DNA from: Syngnathus acus
Taxonomy: Eukaryota; Chordata; Actinopteri; Syngnathiformes; Syngnathidae
Reading direction: 5' to 3'
Assembly (NCBI RefSeq): GCF_901709675.1
Contig: NC_051087.1
Span: 15,633,067-15,697,066, forward strand
Length of the DNA stretch: 64,000 nucleotides
The notes below the pieces were generated by a model, which ran no database searches, was not told the origin of the DNA, and saw only the letters and a program-made list of their open reading frames with translations. Both the position numbers and the translations under genes were made by a program. Each line of letters starts with the position of its first letter. The first letter of the stretch is position 1. Shown in pieces: positions 9,557 to 20,356 of this stretch.

Positions 9557-12024
9557 ATGGCTCCTACTAAGAGACATGACTACGACGAAGAGTTTAAACT
9601 CAAGGGGGGCCGTCACGCGGAAGAACACGGGAATCGAGCAGCAGCGAGAGAACTTAACATCAACAAGTCAATGGTGCGGAAGTGGAGGAAGCAACAAGAC
9701 GAGCTACGCCAAGTCAAGAAGACTAAAAAGAGTTTCCGAGGGCACAAGGCACGATGGACAAAGTTGGAGAACAAACTCGAACAGTGGGTTGTCGAGCAAA
9801 GAGCCGCAAGTCGAAGTGTCAGTCCAACCACTATTCGAATTAAGGCGATAGCGCTAGCAAGCGAACTTGAAATCAATGACTTTAAAGGCGGTCCTTCGTG
9901 GTGCTTTCGCTTTATGAAGAGACGTACCGTAATTTTCGGACTATAAGTCGCGTTTTTTTTCATAGTTTGGGTGGCGGGGCGACTTATAATGAGGAGCGAC
10001 TTATATGTGAATTTTTTCATAAATTTTAAAAAAAAAAAAAAAAAAGTGAAACCGCGATAAACGAACCGCGATGTAGCAAGGGATTACTGTAATTTGAATT
10101 TCAAGTGACGTCAGCAGCGCGGCGCGGCGGTTGTTTACAAAAAGGACAAAGATTGATCACGGGATGACGAAGATGACGAAGGGCCCCACGTACTACCAGC
10201 ATCATTAGCGGCTTTGTTTCTAAGTGACACGGAGGACGAAGAGTTTGAAGGATTTAAGGATTTGGAGTGACACAGAAGGTTTGAAAAACTATTATGGCTT
10301 TTACGCACGGCCGGTCCTACTCTACGGAGCTCTCTTTCACCTCCGTGAATAGAAGTCGGGGGCCGGCACTCGGCCGGGTGGCTGTCCGGGGACGGTGGAT
10401 GGGGCTCGGTCAGGGCTTTTACGCACGCCCGGTCCTATTCTATGGATCTCTCTTCCACTTCCGTGGCTGGAAGTCCACGCCGCCACACGCCTGGAAGTTT
10501 GTTTTGTTAAATAAAGAGCCGTTTACCAAACCCACGTCTTTCCTTCTACTTTGTTAACGCTACAATATAGTTATATACTAGATCTGTGGTATAACGACGA
10601 GGCTGACGTCAGGGCGCACGCGCGGCGTTGTTGACAAAGGACGAGGAATTTGATCGATGGATTTAATGATTTAGAGTGCACAGACGGTTTGATAATATTA
10701 TTGCTTATATAATAGTTATTTGATATATAATTTATATATCGTTATATGGGCCTGTGGAATATTTTGAAGTGCAAGCGCCGTCATCGGCACGCACCCATTG
10801 TTGACAAAGGACGATCGATGGATTTAATGAATTGGAGAGACACAGATGGTTTTATAAACGTGTTATTTATGTCATAGTTTTTTTTAATAAACTCTCAGCT
10901 CTTCGTTTGTGTTTATGTCACGTTAGCATACCTATCGTTTAGCCTGTTGTTGCTCGTTCATGTCTGTTCTTGGTGTTGGATTTTGTCGAATAAATTTCCC
11001 CCCAAAATGCGACTTATACTCCGGAGCGACTTATATATGTTTTTTTTCACGTTATTGTGCATTTTATGGCTAATGCGACCTATATTCCGGAGCGACTTTT
11101 AGTCCGAAAATTACGGTAATCTCTCAATCCGCACACGAACGACTGTTTCACAGCAACTGCCAGAAGACTCCAAAGAAAAGCTGGCCACTTTTCGCGAATA
11201 TTGCAAAAGCAAGATCACTGAAAAAAAAAATCCGGCCAGAGCACATCATCAACATGGACGAAGTTCCACTCACTTTTGACATTCCTGTGAACCGCACTGT
11301 GGATAAAACGGGAGCACGTACTTTAAATATTCGCACCACAGGGAATGAGAAATCAGCCTTCATGGTAGTTCTCGCTTGCCAGGCAGAAACTTCCCCCCAT
11401 GGTTATTTTCAAGAGGAAGACCTTGCTAAAAGAAAACTTTCCAGCCGGCGTCGTCATCAAAGCCAACTCGAAAGGATGGATGGATGGAGAGAAGATGAGC
11501 AAGTGCTTGAGCGAAATATACGTGAAGAGACCAAGTGGCTTTTTTCACACGGCTCCGTCCCTGTTGATGCATGACTCCATGCGCGCCCACATCACAGATG
11601 GTGTCAAAAAACAAGTAAAGCCCACTAATTCAACACTCGCCGTCATTCCGGGTGGATTGACAAAAGAACTCCAGCCGCTAGATATCAGTGTCAACAGGGC
11701 TTTCAAAGCTAGGATGCGAACTGCGTGGGAATGGTTGATGACAGAAGGCGAACACACGTTCACCAAGACGGAGACAGCGCCGGACGACATACGCCACTAT
11801 CTGCCAGTGGATTGTAAATGCATGGGCTGATATTTCTGTCTCAACCGTTGTCCGAGCTTTCAAGAAGGCAGGAATTGTCACTGAACTGCTAGACAGCAGC
11901 AGCGACACTGACAATGACGATTTCGAAGAGACGGAGCCGGGGCATGTTGGATGCCATATCCGCCCAACTGTTTAATTCGGACACTGAAGAAGAAGAATTT
12001 AAGGGATTCGTGGATGAAGACTAA
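9557..12024 (+). pseudogene. pogo/Tigger-type DDE transposase, interrupted
   Basis: The protein begins MAPTKRHDYDEEF and has a psq/CENP-B-like helix-turn-helix (NRAAARELNINKSMVRKW) followed by a second basic DNA-binding region. The catalytic core appears downstream as NMDEVPLTFD (first Asp) and HDSMRAH (second Asp), with GGLTKELQPLDISVNRAFK near the third. The gene ends in an acidic tail with SDTEEEEF. A 1190-bp element (9927-11116) interrupts it after FMKRR; removing it with one TA restores the frame. Further frameshifts lie in an A-run at 11221-11230, near 11390 and near 11795, so it is dead. Confidence 0.85.
9927..11116. mobile_element. pogo-derived non-autonomous element, copy 1
   Basis: The 1190-bp element begins ccgtaattttcggactataa and ends in the inverted copy, with TA at 9925-9926 and 11117-11118. 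It carries a 37-codon open tail at 10157-10270 with LFLSDTEDEEFEGF. This closely resembles the acidic C-terminus of the pogo gene it interrupts. Two more diverged modules of that tail follow at about 10637 and 10800. Related copies lie at 12707, 23543, 51302 (inverted) and 61759. Confidence 0.92.
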
Positions 12025-12276
12025 CTTACTGAAGTAAGCTTCACGTATTTTTTTTTTGTTTGTTGTGTGATATTAACGCTATTGATATACTGTTATTGTT
12101 TTCACTATTTCGAGTTATTATATTGTGATTGCATTAATGTTTGAGCAACGTTGAGTTATTGTTACATTGTTATTGTTATTATATTGTGATTGCATTTATG
12201 TTTAACGTTGAGTTATTGTTATATTCACTTCACTGGTTCTTTTATCTCAAACAAGATATTTTAGGTTGCATTACCT

Positions 12277-12310
12277 GACATGTTTCGGCTTGTACTTCCG
12301 CCTTCATCAG
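12277..12310 (-). ncRNA. hammerhead-ribozyme-like motif
   Basis: On the minus strand the core CTGATGA, a helix II candidate (GGC...GCC), GAAAC and a terminal GTC appear in hammerhead order. The helix III candidate is the self-complementary ACATGT. Helix II is weaker here than in the full-length element. Penelope-like elements are known to carry such ribozymes. Activity is inference. Confidence 0.55.
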
Positions 12311-12561
12311 AGTGTCACTGGTGTGGTTGTGACGCGTCTTTATCAGCTGATGGATGAAGGCGTGGCTCACCTGTCAGATTTGACAGGTGAGTCACGCCCT
12401 CTGCTGTCTGTTCACCTCTCCAGAATGCTGCTCCAGGTGGTAGAGAGCATGTAGGCTCCCTCGTCCCTGTTGATGGTCCTCGGGCCCCGCTTGCGGATCT
12501 CAATGGCCTCCCTGATCCAACGCTGATGTTTGTTTTCTTCGTGACAGTGACCAGTGACACT

Positions 12562-12595
12562 CTGATGAAGGCGGAAGTACAAGCCGAAACATGTC
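12562..12595 (+). ncRNA. hammerhead-ribozyme-like motif
   Basis: This is the direct-orientation partner of the motif at 12277-12310, with the same CTGATGA, GAAAC and GTC core blocks. Helix I pairing is not obvious by eye, so self-cleavage may need a dimer or may be lost. Confidence 0.55.
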
Positions 12596-12706
12596 AGGTA
12601 ATGCAACCTAAAATATCTTGTTTGAGATAAAAGAACCAGTGAAGTGATTGACAAGTGAAAACAAAATGAACTTAGTACAATTATTGTTATATTGTTATTG
12701 TTATTA

Positions 12707-12876
12707 CCGTAATTTTCGGACTATAAGTCGCGGTTTTTTTTCATAGTTTGGGTGGGGGGGCGACTTATACTCAGGAGCGATTTATATACATATATATGGG
12801 GTTTTTTCACTTTTTTGGGCATTTTATGGCTGGTGCGACTTATACTCCGGTGCGACTTATAGTCCGGAAATTACGG
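12707..12876. mobile_element. pogo-derived MITE, 170 bp
   Basis: This short version consists almost only of the inverted ends (ccgtaattttcggactataa and inverse), with TA at 12705-12706 and 12877-12878. It inserted in the AT-rich tandem repeat. Confidence 0.92.
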
Positions 12877-13160
12877 TATATTGTGATTGCATTAATGTTT
12901 GAGCAACGTTGAGTTATTGTTATATTGTTATTATTATATTGTGATTGCATTAATGTTTGAGCAACGTTGAGTTATTGTTATTGTTTTGTTATTTCGAGTG
13001 TTGTACTTGTATATTGTAATTGCATTAATGTTTGTTATTTATTAACAAGCCGTCGTCCCTTCGTGTTTCAAGGCTGCCACCATCGTACCTGAGCCGAAGA
13101 AACCTGCCCCGTCCTGCTTCAATGACTACCGCCCCGTGGCACTGACGCCCATCATCATGA

Positions 13161-13604
13161 CAACGGACAATCAGGACTGCAGAAAAGATCATTGGAATCA
13201 ACCTCCCATCTATCCAAGACTTGTACCTGTCCAGGACCAGGAAAGGTGCAACGAACATCTCTGCAGACCCTTCTCACCCAGGTTGCAGTCTGTTTGAACT
13301 ACTCCCCTCCGGACGGCGTTATAGAGCTCGGTACGCCAAAACCAGCAGACACAGAGACAGCTTCTTCCCCCAGGCTGTTGCTCTGATGAACTCACACCAC
13401 TCTTAGAGTCTCAGAGTCATTACTGTGCAATAACATCCTGCTCTTCACACCTTTTTTGAATTTGTCTACACTGTGTTTGCCATTTTTCACATGTCCTGAG
13501 TGTTGTTAGTCACCTAAATGTTGAACAGAGGGTGTGTTTTACCGAAGTCAAATTCCTTGTTTGGCACGCTCAAACATGGCGAATAAAAAACTCTTGAATC
13601 TTGA
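13161..13604 (+). mobile_element. LINE 3' end inserted in L2 RT
   Basis: This second LINE's C-terminal coding and 3' UTR segment includes the translated pieces LLPSGRRYRARYAKTSRHRDSF and ends in a ttgaatc-type short tail. A 4-bp repeat, atga, lies on both sides (13157-13160 and 13605-13608). Removing the insert plus one atga restores the host frame across PIIMKCFE. Confidence 0.8.
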
Positions 13605-14738
13605 ATGAAGTGCTTTGAGCGGCTTGTCATGGAGCACATCAGATCCATTCTACCCCCCACCATAGACCCCTTCCAGTTTGCGTACCGAGCCAAACGGTCC
13701 TCTGAGGATGCCATCTGCTCGGCCCTCCACTTGGCCCTCACCCACCTGGAGAGTAGGGACTCGTATGTGAGATTGCTGTTTGTGGACTTCAGTTCTGCCT
13801 TCAACACCATTGTGCCACAACGACTCATCTGCAAACTCGCCAAGCTGGGCCTCAGTACCTACCTCTGCAACTGGCTACTAGACTTCCTCAGTCAGAGACC
13901 TCAGGTGGTACGTGTTGGCGACAAGATCTCCGCCAGCATCACGCTGAGCACGGGGGCCCCCCAAGGCTGCGTGCTCAGTCCGCTGCTCTTCACCCTGCTG
14001 ACGCATGACTGCGCTGCAACCTACAGCGCCAACCGCATGGTGAAATTTGCTGACGACACGACTCTGGTGGGTCTCATCACCAAGGGCGACGAGACTCAAT
14101 ACAGGTTGGAGGTTGACCTTCTGACCACGTGGTGCAAGGACAACAACCTCCTGCTGAACGTCAACAAGACCAAGGAGATTGTTGTTGACTTCCGGAAGGG
14201 TCACACCCGACACCTGCCGCTGACCATCGACGGTGCTGTGGTGGAGAGAGTGAGCAGCACCAGGTTCCTGGGGGTGCACATCAGTGAGGATCTCTCCTGG
14301 TCCACCAACACCGCATCACTGGCGAAGAAGGCCCAGCGCCGCCTGTACTTCCTGCGGAAACTCAGGCGAGCGTGTGCTCCTCCGGCCGTCATGACTACAT
14401 TTTACCGTGGCACCATTGAGAGCGTCCTCTCCAGTTGTATTGCTGTTTGGGGTGGTAGCTGCACTGACTACAACATGAAGGCCCTCCAGCGCATAGTGAA
14501 CACGGCTGGTAAGATTATTGGTGCTTCACTCCCCTCCTTGAAGGACATTTACACCTCCCATCTCACCCGCAAGGCGACCACGATTGTGAGTGATGTGAGT
14601 CACCCCGCTCACTCTTTGTTCGATCTTCTGCCCTCTGGGAAGAGGTACAGGAGCCTGCGCTCCCGCACCACCAGACTCACCAACAGCTTCGTACTCCAGG
14701 CTGTTAGGATCCTGAACTCTCTCCCCCCTTCTGCATAG
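13605..14738 (+). CDS. L2-type LINE reverse transcriptase, partial
   Basis: This 377-codon open frame of a reverse transcriptase copies LINE RNA at nicked target DNA. Visible are [22 protein letters not shown], the [13 protein letters not shown] motif, and the catalytic FADDTT box near residue 150. The thumb and C-terminal region ends [13 protein letters not shown]...ILNSLPPSA. The Met at 13605 is an internal codon, not a real start: the natural frame began upstream (about 13046-13160) and was split by an insertion. No endonuclease remains, so the copy cannot move by itself. Confidence 0.85.
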   Translation: MKCFERLVMEHIRSILPPTIDPFQFAYRAKRSSEDAICSALHLALTHLESRDSYVRLLFVDFSSAFNTIVPQRLICKLAKLGLSTYLCNWLLDFLSQRPQVVRVGDKISASITLSTGAPQGCVLSPLLFTLLTHDCAATYSANRMVKFADDTTLVGLITKGDETQYRLEVDLLTTWCKDNNLLLNVNKTKEIVVDFRKGHTRHLPLTIDGAVVERVSSTRFLGVHISEDLSWSTNTASLAKKAQRRLYFLRKLRRACAPPAVMTTFYRGTIESVLSSCIAVWGGSCTDYNMKALQRIVNTAGKIIGASLPSLKDIYTSHLTRKATTIVSDVSHPAHSLFDLLPSGKRYRSLRSRTTRLTNSFVLQAVRILNSLPPSA

Positions 14739-15091
14739 CGTCCTGTACTTTTGCGCTATATTCTGACTGTCTGCTGTATGCACACTTGCTCCGTTTTGCT
14801 CCTCTTATTTATTTATTTATTGTATTATTTGTTTATTTATTTATTTATTCATCACTCTTATTATTCATTGTTTGTGCCTTCTTGTTTTTATTTTGTGTTG
14901 TTTGCTTGTATGTATGTCGTGTACTATGTCTTGTCACCGTGGGATAGTGGAAACGTAATTTCGATTTCTTTGTGTGTCTTGGCATGTGAAGAGGTTGACA
15001 ATAAAGCAGACTTTGACTTTCACTTTTTAATGTTTATTAATAAAGTTTACTGATCTATCTGACTGTTTTGTTTTGTACATATGTACCGACA

Positions 15092-15240
15092 TGCCTTCCA
15101 TTAAGGAAGCAGGGCCTGGGGACTCCTGGAAGCAAGTGGGCACTCCCATCTCTGGGATCGAAGTCAGCGAGGTAGTTAAAAAGCTCCTCTGTGGGGAGGC
15201 CCCACGGGGTGGGTGAGATCCGCCCGGAGTTCTTAAAGCG
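15092..15240 (+). mobile_element. APE-RT LINE internal fragment
   Basis: About 150 bp match the segment at 28330-28470 (ccttccattnnggaagcagg region through gatccgcccgg). It is a scrap without coding capacity. Confidence 0.8.
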
Positions 15241-15559
15241 TATGTAGAGGCACCTTTAACATGTTTTAAAAACCACTCAGAATGTTCGATTACATTCACC
15301 TGTATCCAAATAATATTATAGAATTTGAAATCAAATTGCATTTGTGAGCCAACCGCAGTCAATTTGTGTGTATTTCTCGATCTTTCCTGCCCCTGTCATG
15401 AACCGCGCCATTCTGGATCACATGGTACTGTGACGTAGATGATAGGACTTCCCCCATTGTTTGCCGATTGATAGCGTGAAAATCCATACAATTTCCTGGT
15501 GTTTTGTCTCCAATACTTCACATATAAGCCTAATTTTGTATACAAATTGGTGTTTAAAC

Positions 15560-17110
15560 GTCTGTTCCACGAAGGTTTGTGTTGTCCAATTTTGTAGCAA
15601 TACGCACAAAACCCACAGTTTACATCAGGGGTCACCAAACTACGGCCCGCGGGCCGGATACGGCCCACGGGACCGTTTAATCCGGCCCGCCAACCCTGAA
15701 CAAATTGTATCATTAAACTTTTTTTTTTGGTCATTTTGCCTGCAATGACTGCGTTTCCCCAGTAGATGGGGAAGCGCTCGCCTGCGCATTCACTACCGGA
15801 AGCCGTGTCAGAAAGCTCGGTGCACACTCACAAGTGCGTGTACGTACTCAGTAGTACGGACATGGCGCACTCGCGCTCTATTTGTATCAGTCCCGAATTT
15901 AGAGCGTGGGCTGTGACGACAGCATTCTTGTAATTCGCGCGCTGAGCTTTCAGATGCAGTTTTGCGCTAAAGCCACCCACAAACCTTCCCCTGGAATCCT
16001 TCCATTAAAATGAGTCGCCCAAGGAAAAGCAAGGTGGACACAGTGCCGAGCGTTTAAAAGAGAGTGGCCAATTTGGCCCGACGTACGCGACGTGACGTTC
16101 AGCCACATGAACGTCAACATCAAACCGTCACAGATCGAGGTAAACGGACCAACACCTCGGATCTCGCCTAAGAATTGCCACAACAAATTTTACTCCAGAC
16201 TATGACGCACTAGCAAACTTTAACAAAAAAGACAGCGGTGTCTACAAGCCTACTGGAACCTACAAAAGGATTATAAGGAAGGAACACAAGAACTTTAAGA
16301 GACTGCTCATATGTGTCAGAGAGATTCTGCTCTGACAACTGAGCTGAACTTTTATCTGTTAAGATTGTGCATGGCACAACAGAAAGTTAATGTTCCATGG
16401 CTTTTTTTTCTATGAGGAACCCAGAGAGAGTTATTTAGTTATTATTTATTTCCTGTTTTTTCTGTGAAGAACTCAGAGAGGGTTATTTAGTTATTATTTA
16501 TTTCATTAATAGTGTTATTATTTGTTTCCTGACTTTTTTTCTGTAAAGAACCTGGAAAGGGTTATTAAATAACCGTTATTTGGTTATATGTGGCTTTCTG
16601 GAAAACAATAAATTTTTTAAGCTCCCCTACGATCGTCACACTTTTTCTGTTACAAACTGACACCGGCCCCCCATCAGAGAAGGGAAAAGTTATGTGGCCC
16701 TCACAGGAAAATGTTTGGGGACCCCTGGTTTACATCGTTTCCCTGCAACGGAATCTATACAACGACAATAGGTTCGTTTTGTCCAAACAAAACGAGCCGA
16801 TTTTAAGACCCCACCACCAGACTCTCAAGCTGTCATTTGTGGAGCTCATTTAACTCCGGAATGTTATCAGGGGTCAATGATAGAGCATCTTAGCTTCAAA
16901 ACTAAGGAACTTCTCAAGCCAGACATAGTCCCTACAGTCCAACCTGTGCCCACAGAAGAACAATTGGTTGCCATGGGGAAGAAGAGACAACGGAGCCCCC
17001 CCAAGTTCACCCCCACCCCCCCCGGAAAGTGCCAAGACAGAGCCGTGCAATTGCCAAAAGGGAGATTCTTGGGCTATGAAAATGTTACCTTTATGTTATT
17101 TGAAAAATAA
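15560..17110 (+). pseudogene. THAP zinc-finger protein, split by hAT
   Basis: Before the insertion the frame reads STKVCVVQFCSNTHKTHSLH, giving the first two zinc cysteines (C-x4-C). After the insertion comes a degenerate region, then VICGAHLTPECYQGSMI, the C-x2-H half of a C2CH THAP finger (the usual HF is HL here). A tail with LLKPDIVPTVQPVPTEEQL and GKKRQRSPP follows. THAP domains bind transposon or promoter DNA. The hAT element at 15626-16727, flanked by gtttacat, breaks it, and further frameshifts lie between the halves. Confidence 0.65.
15626..16727 (+). mobile_element. Charlie-like hAT element
   Basis: The ends are caggggtcaccaaac and tttggggacccctg, with an exact 8-bp duplication, gtttacat, at 15618-15625 and 16728-16735. 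Near 16010 a frame starting MSRPRKSKVDT resembles GTF2IRD2/ZBED-like hAT transposase N-termini but stops almost at once. Confidence 0.93.
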
Positions 17111-17472
17111 AAAAGTTTAGGCGATAGGCTACAGGTATAACTATAGGTGTAACTTCGGTAGTAACATACTGTGTGCAAAGGGAAAATAAGAATTAGCACA
17201 CCAAAGTAATAATCGTTCATGGGTTTTCCCAGTCCTAAAAATTAATTTTCCTACTGTTTTCTACCCTATAAAAAAATATGTTGCCGAATATATGATTAAA
17301 AGAAATTTTATTTGCAACTTTCCTAGAATTTATTAAATTGGACACCCAAAACAATATCAGTATATAGCCATTGAAAAGGCTTTCCAACGTGACATTTACA
17401 GAGCATTTTACTTCTGGACAAATATCATTGCATTTTTTTCCTTCAAACAAATTCGGCATTTTTCAAGTCATG

Positions 17473-17691
17473 TCAGTAAAGAACTTCGGTTTGATTTTCT
17501 CCCGATACGGCTGCACCTTCCACGCCTTCGTTTTGCGATGCTTCAGTCGCTGGGGTACTTCTTACTGGTTCAAATTGGTAGCCTTGTACCCCAAGAAAGA
17601 AATCATACTCTTCATTTTCGCCAGAAGGTGAAGAATCATAATCTGAGGGAGATTCGTCAGACGACATCGCTTCCACTTCTGTATCCGCCAT
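17473..17691 (-). pseudogene. P2X7 C-terminal-domain-like N-terminal fragment
   Basis: The frame begins MADTEVEAMSSDESPSDYDS and contains VQGYQFEPV. This is like the YxFEP motif of the P2X7 intracellular-domain proteins abundant in fish genomes, often transposon-linked. The Cys-rich zinc part of that domain is not seen. It lies convergent to the THAP frame inside the same element. Confidence 0.45.
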
Positions 17692-17811
17692 TATGCTTAC
17701 ATGGGCTAAGTAACTCTGCAACGCTCGGCCTCCTATAATCTACGTCACAGTCGCTTCGGCAATTTCCGGGATGATCTTCAACGATCACATACAAACCGTT
17801 GATTTTCCCCG

Positions 17812-18795
17812 CAGCATCCTCGAGGGTGCATGGGAGTTCGCTCAACCAGTCCACGTGTTTTGTGGACCTAGAGAAGGTATTCAACCCTGTCTCTCGGGGA
17901 GTTCTGTTGAGGGTGCTTCGGGAGTATGAGGTGCCAAACCCACTGATAAGGGCGGTTCGGTCCCTATATCACCGATGTCAGAGTTTGGTCTGCATTTTCG
18001 GTAGTACGTTGGATTCGTTTGGACAATCCAAGGCTGCCTTTTTTCACCGATTCTGTTAATAATTTTTATGGACAGAATTTCTAGGCGCTGCTGAGGCGTT
18101 GAGAGTGTCCGGTTTAGTGACCTCAGCATCACATCTCTACTTTTGCAGATGATGTGGTGCTCTTGGATTCTTCAAACAGTGATCTCCGGCTCTCACTGGA
18201 GCGGTTTGCAGCCGAATGCAAAACGGTCGGAATGAAAATCAACACCCCACCAAACCTGGGACAGTCAGAAAAGGGTGGAATGCCCTCTCCGGATGAGATC
18301 CTGCCCCAAGTGGAGGAGTTCAATTATCTTGGGGTGTTGTTCAAGAGCAAGGGTAGGATGGAGCATGAGATTGACAGGCGGGTCGGTGTAGCATCTGCTG
18401 TGATGCGGACTCTGTACCAGTCCATTGTGATGAAGAGGAAGCTGAGCCGAAAGGCAAAACTCTGGATTTACCGGTCACTCTACGCTCCTACCCTCATCTA
18501 TGGTCACAAGCTATGGGTCGTGACCGAAAGAACAAGATCCCGGATACAAGCGGCCTAGATCAGTTTCCTCCCCAGGGTTTCCGGAGTCTTCCTTAGGGAT
18601 AATGTGAGAAGCTCCGTCATCCGTGAGGGACTCGGAGTCGAGCCACTGCTCCTCTACATTGAGAGGAGCCAGTTAAAGTGGCTTGGGCATCCCATTAGAT
18701 GAGCTGGACGAAGTGAATGGGGAGAGGGAAGTCTGGGCGTCCCTCTTAAAGCTGCTGCCCCTGCGACCCGACCCCAGATAAGCGGTAGAAGCTGT
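17812..18795 (+). mobile_element. APE-RT LINE, degenerate 3' half
   Basis: This 5'-truncated copy starts at the RT palm (FVDLEKVF) and runs to the C-terminus, with several deletions and stops; the best open stretch is 18154-18558. The FADD box is reduced to FADDVVLLDSSN at about 18140. It ends just before a tetranucleotide tract, matching the simple tail of the family. Confidence 0.82.
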
Positions 18796-18808
18796 ATGGA
18801 TGCATGAC

Positions 18809-18940
<132 letters not shown>

Positions 18941-19654
18941 GTAAGGGACAGATATGGGATGCAGGATTGAAGTTAACCCAGGAATTATCAGGATCCCAAT
19001 GCGATTTAGCATCTGAGACTAATCATGCCACTTAGAGTGACAGTATTTTTTGCTCTCACGAGTACATTGTCAATTATCTAATCTGAACTCCAGGTTCTGT
19101 CTTAAGTTAACTGTGTGCAAAAGCAATACATCAGTTCAGTGGCTCATTTATGAATGGGATGGTTGAAACAAAATCCAATCTAGGGTTGCTGGTCATCTCT
19201 AATGAACAAATTTAAAAGGAATGCATTATAAAAGAATTGTGTTTTACATTTGACTCAAAAAGCCTGTCAGCAGAAGCAACGTGATATAAGTGTAAGGACA
19301 GTAGCATGTCGATTTTATTTTAGACCATATGATGCTAAATAACCCTACAACATCATACCAAAAAACTTGTCAATTGTAAATGTTGCAAAAAGATCAGAAT
19401 TTGAATGGCTCTTTGAGATGATATGACAATATACAGAATGTCTGTATGTGTGTTTGTATATATACATACTGTACAAAAAATGCTACATAACATTGTTTGC
19501 CTAGAAGAGACAGAGGCGTTTCACTGATATGAGGATGAATACTATACTACTGTGCGTAACGGTTCCGCTATACTAAATAACCATAAATGAAATACTCTCG
19601 GCAACACACCAAACATAAGTCATCGAGACAACAAAATTCCTTTTATTGGCGACC
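18941..19654. other. intergenic, nothing recognised
   Basis: AT-rich unique-looking DNA without a supported gene or repeat. Confidence 0.5.
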
Positions 19655-19662
19655 GTTAGTCG

Positions 19663-19963
19663 CAGAGGCGTAGCCAGGAATTTTTCCAGTAGGGGCGCGC
19701 GCCCACAGGAAAAAAAAATCGAACATCACCCACGCCGTTCGCTGATCGCTAAAACAACATCCGGGTCCGGGAGGCAAACGGTGAATGGATAACATCGCGC
19801 ACATAGAATAGCGCAAGCACATTCGCGCAAGACCGAAAGAAAAAAACGGCATGAAAATGAAGAATCGAAAAAGCTCGATTTTTTTTTTTTTTTTTCCAAC
19901 CGGGGCGCAGGGAGTCCTAACCGGGGCGCCGCCCCGGCTCGCCCCGGCTTGGCTACGCCTCTG
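19663..19963. mobile_element. hAT MITE
   Basis: The 301-bp element runs from cagaggcgtagccagg to cttggctacgcctctg. Its exact 8-bp duplication, gttagtcg, lies at 19655-19662 and 19964-19971. It has no coding capacity. Confidence 0.95.
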
Positions 19964-20280
19964 GTTAGTCGCCGTGCTGCTGCGTAACGGCTACTCGTAT
20001 GATGCGAGGCAAACTTAAAGGAGCGTACAGAAGCTGTCAATCAAACGGCGCGCACACGAAGCAAATCGTGATCGGACAAACGGCACAACAGTGGACAGTA
20101 GTAACAATGAAATGTATATCACTTTGTATCAAAGACGCACACGATCACAGCAACATACTCAGTCGATACCAGCAACCTCTAACTTACCGCTGCGCACAAG
20201 TGAATGGGTATAATGTCGAGACCCCGAATGTAAGCCGACTCACACATATATGGCTCTGGAAGCCTCGCCGGGCATCGCTC

Positions 20281-20355
20281 GCATATATATATATATATAT
20301 ATGTGTATATATATATATATATAACAAGATATACAGGATATATATATATATATAT
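20281..20355. repeat. (TA)n tracts
   Basis: Two TA tracts flank a short spacer directly before the Tc1 left end. Confidence 0.9.
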
Positions 20356-20356
20356 A

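Larger units (their letters stand above)
12226..12680 (+). mobile_element. short Penelope-like fold-back copy
   Basis: The right part (from about 12549) is the 3' end of the Penelope element described at 55519-59349, down to the terminal cttagtacaa. The left part (to about 12545) is the same end inverted, including the C-terminal coding segment in reverse. It is flanked by a 13-bp duplication, ttattgttatatt, at 12213-12225 and 12681-12693. About 97 bp of near-perfect inverted repeat lies at the two ends. Confidence 0.88.
12025..13035. repeat. AT-rich ~60-bp tandem repeat, interrupted
   Basis: Units built on 'attgtgattgcattaatg' plus 'gttgagttattgtta' repeat at 12100-12225 and 12877-13035. 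They lie 3' of the pogo gene and may be part of its tail. A short Penelope copy (12226-12680) and a 170-bp TA element (12707-12876) have inserted in them. Confidence 0.7.
13046..15035 (+). mobile_element. L2-type LINE, 5'-truncated
   Basis: The LINE starts within the RT region ([21 protein letters not shown]) and continues to a 3' UTR with TTTA repeats and a terminal 'caataaagcagactttgact'. A second LINE tail (13161-13604) interrupts it. The same 3' end occurs inverted at 55668-56386. Confidence 0.85.
15400..17775. mobile_element. THAP-encoding DNA transposon remnant
   Basis: Partly matching inverted ends are seen at about 15427-15447 (actgtgacgtagatgatagg) and 17731-17750. Between them lie a THAP-domain frame on the plus strand and a P2X7-like N-terminal frame on the minus strand. 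A THAP domain in a transposon fits P-element or Kolobok types, but target-site ends are unclear. A 1102-bp hAT insertion splits the THAP frame. Confidence 0.55.

Noticed and set aside
10294-10557. Repeated ORFs of about 87 codons (also at 23889-24186 and 62264-62527) with a shared C-terminus
   Set aside because: They lie in the GC-rich module of the pogo-derived elements. The frames shift between copies and overlap each other, so conservation reflects shared DNA and not protein selection.
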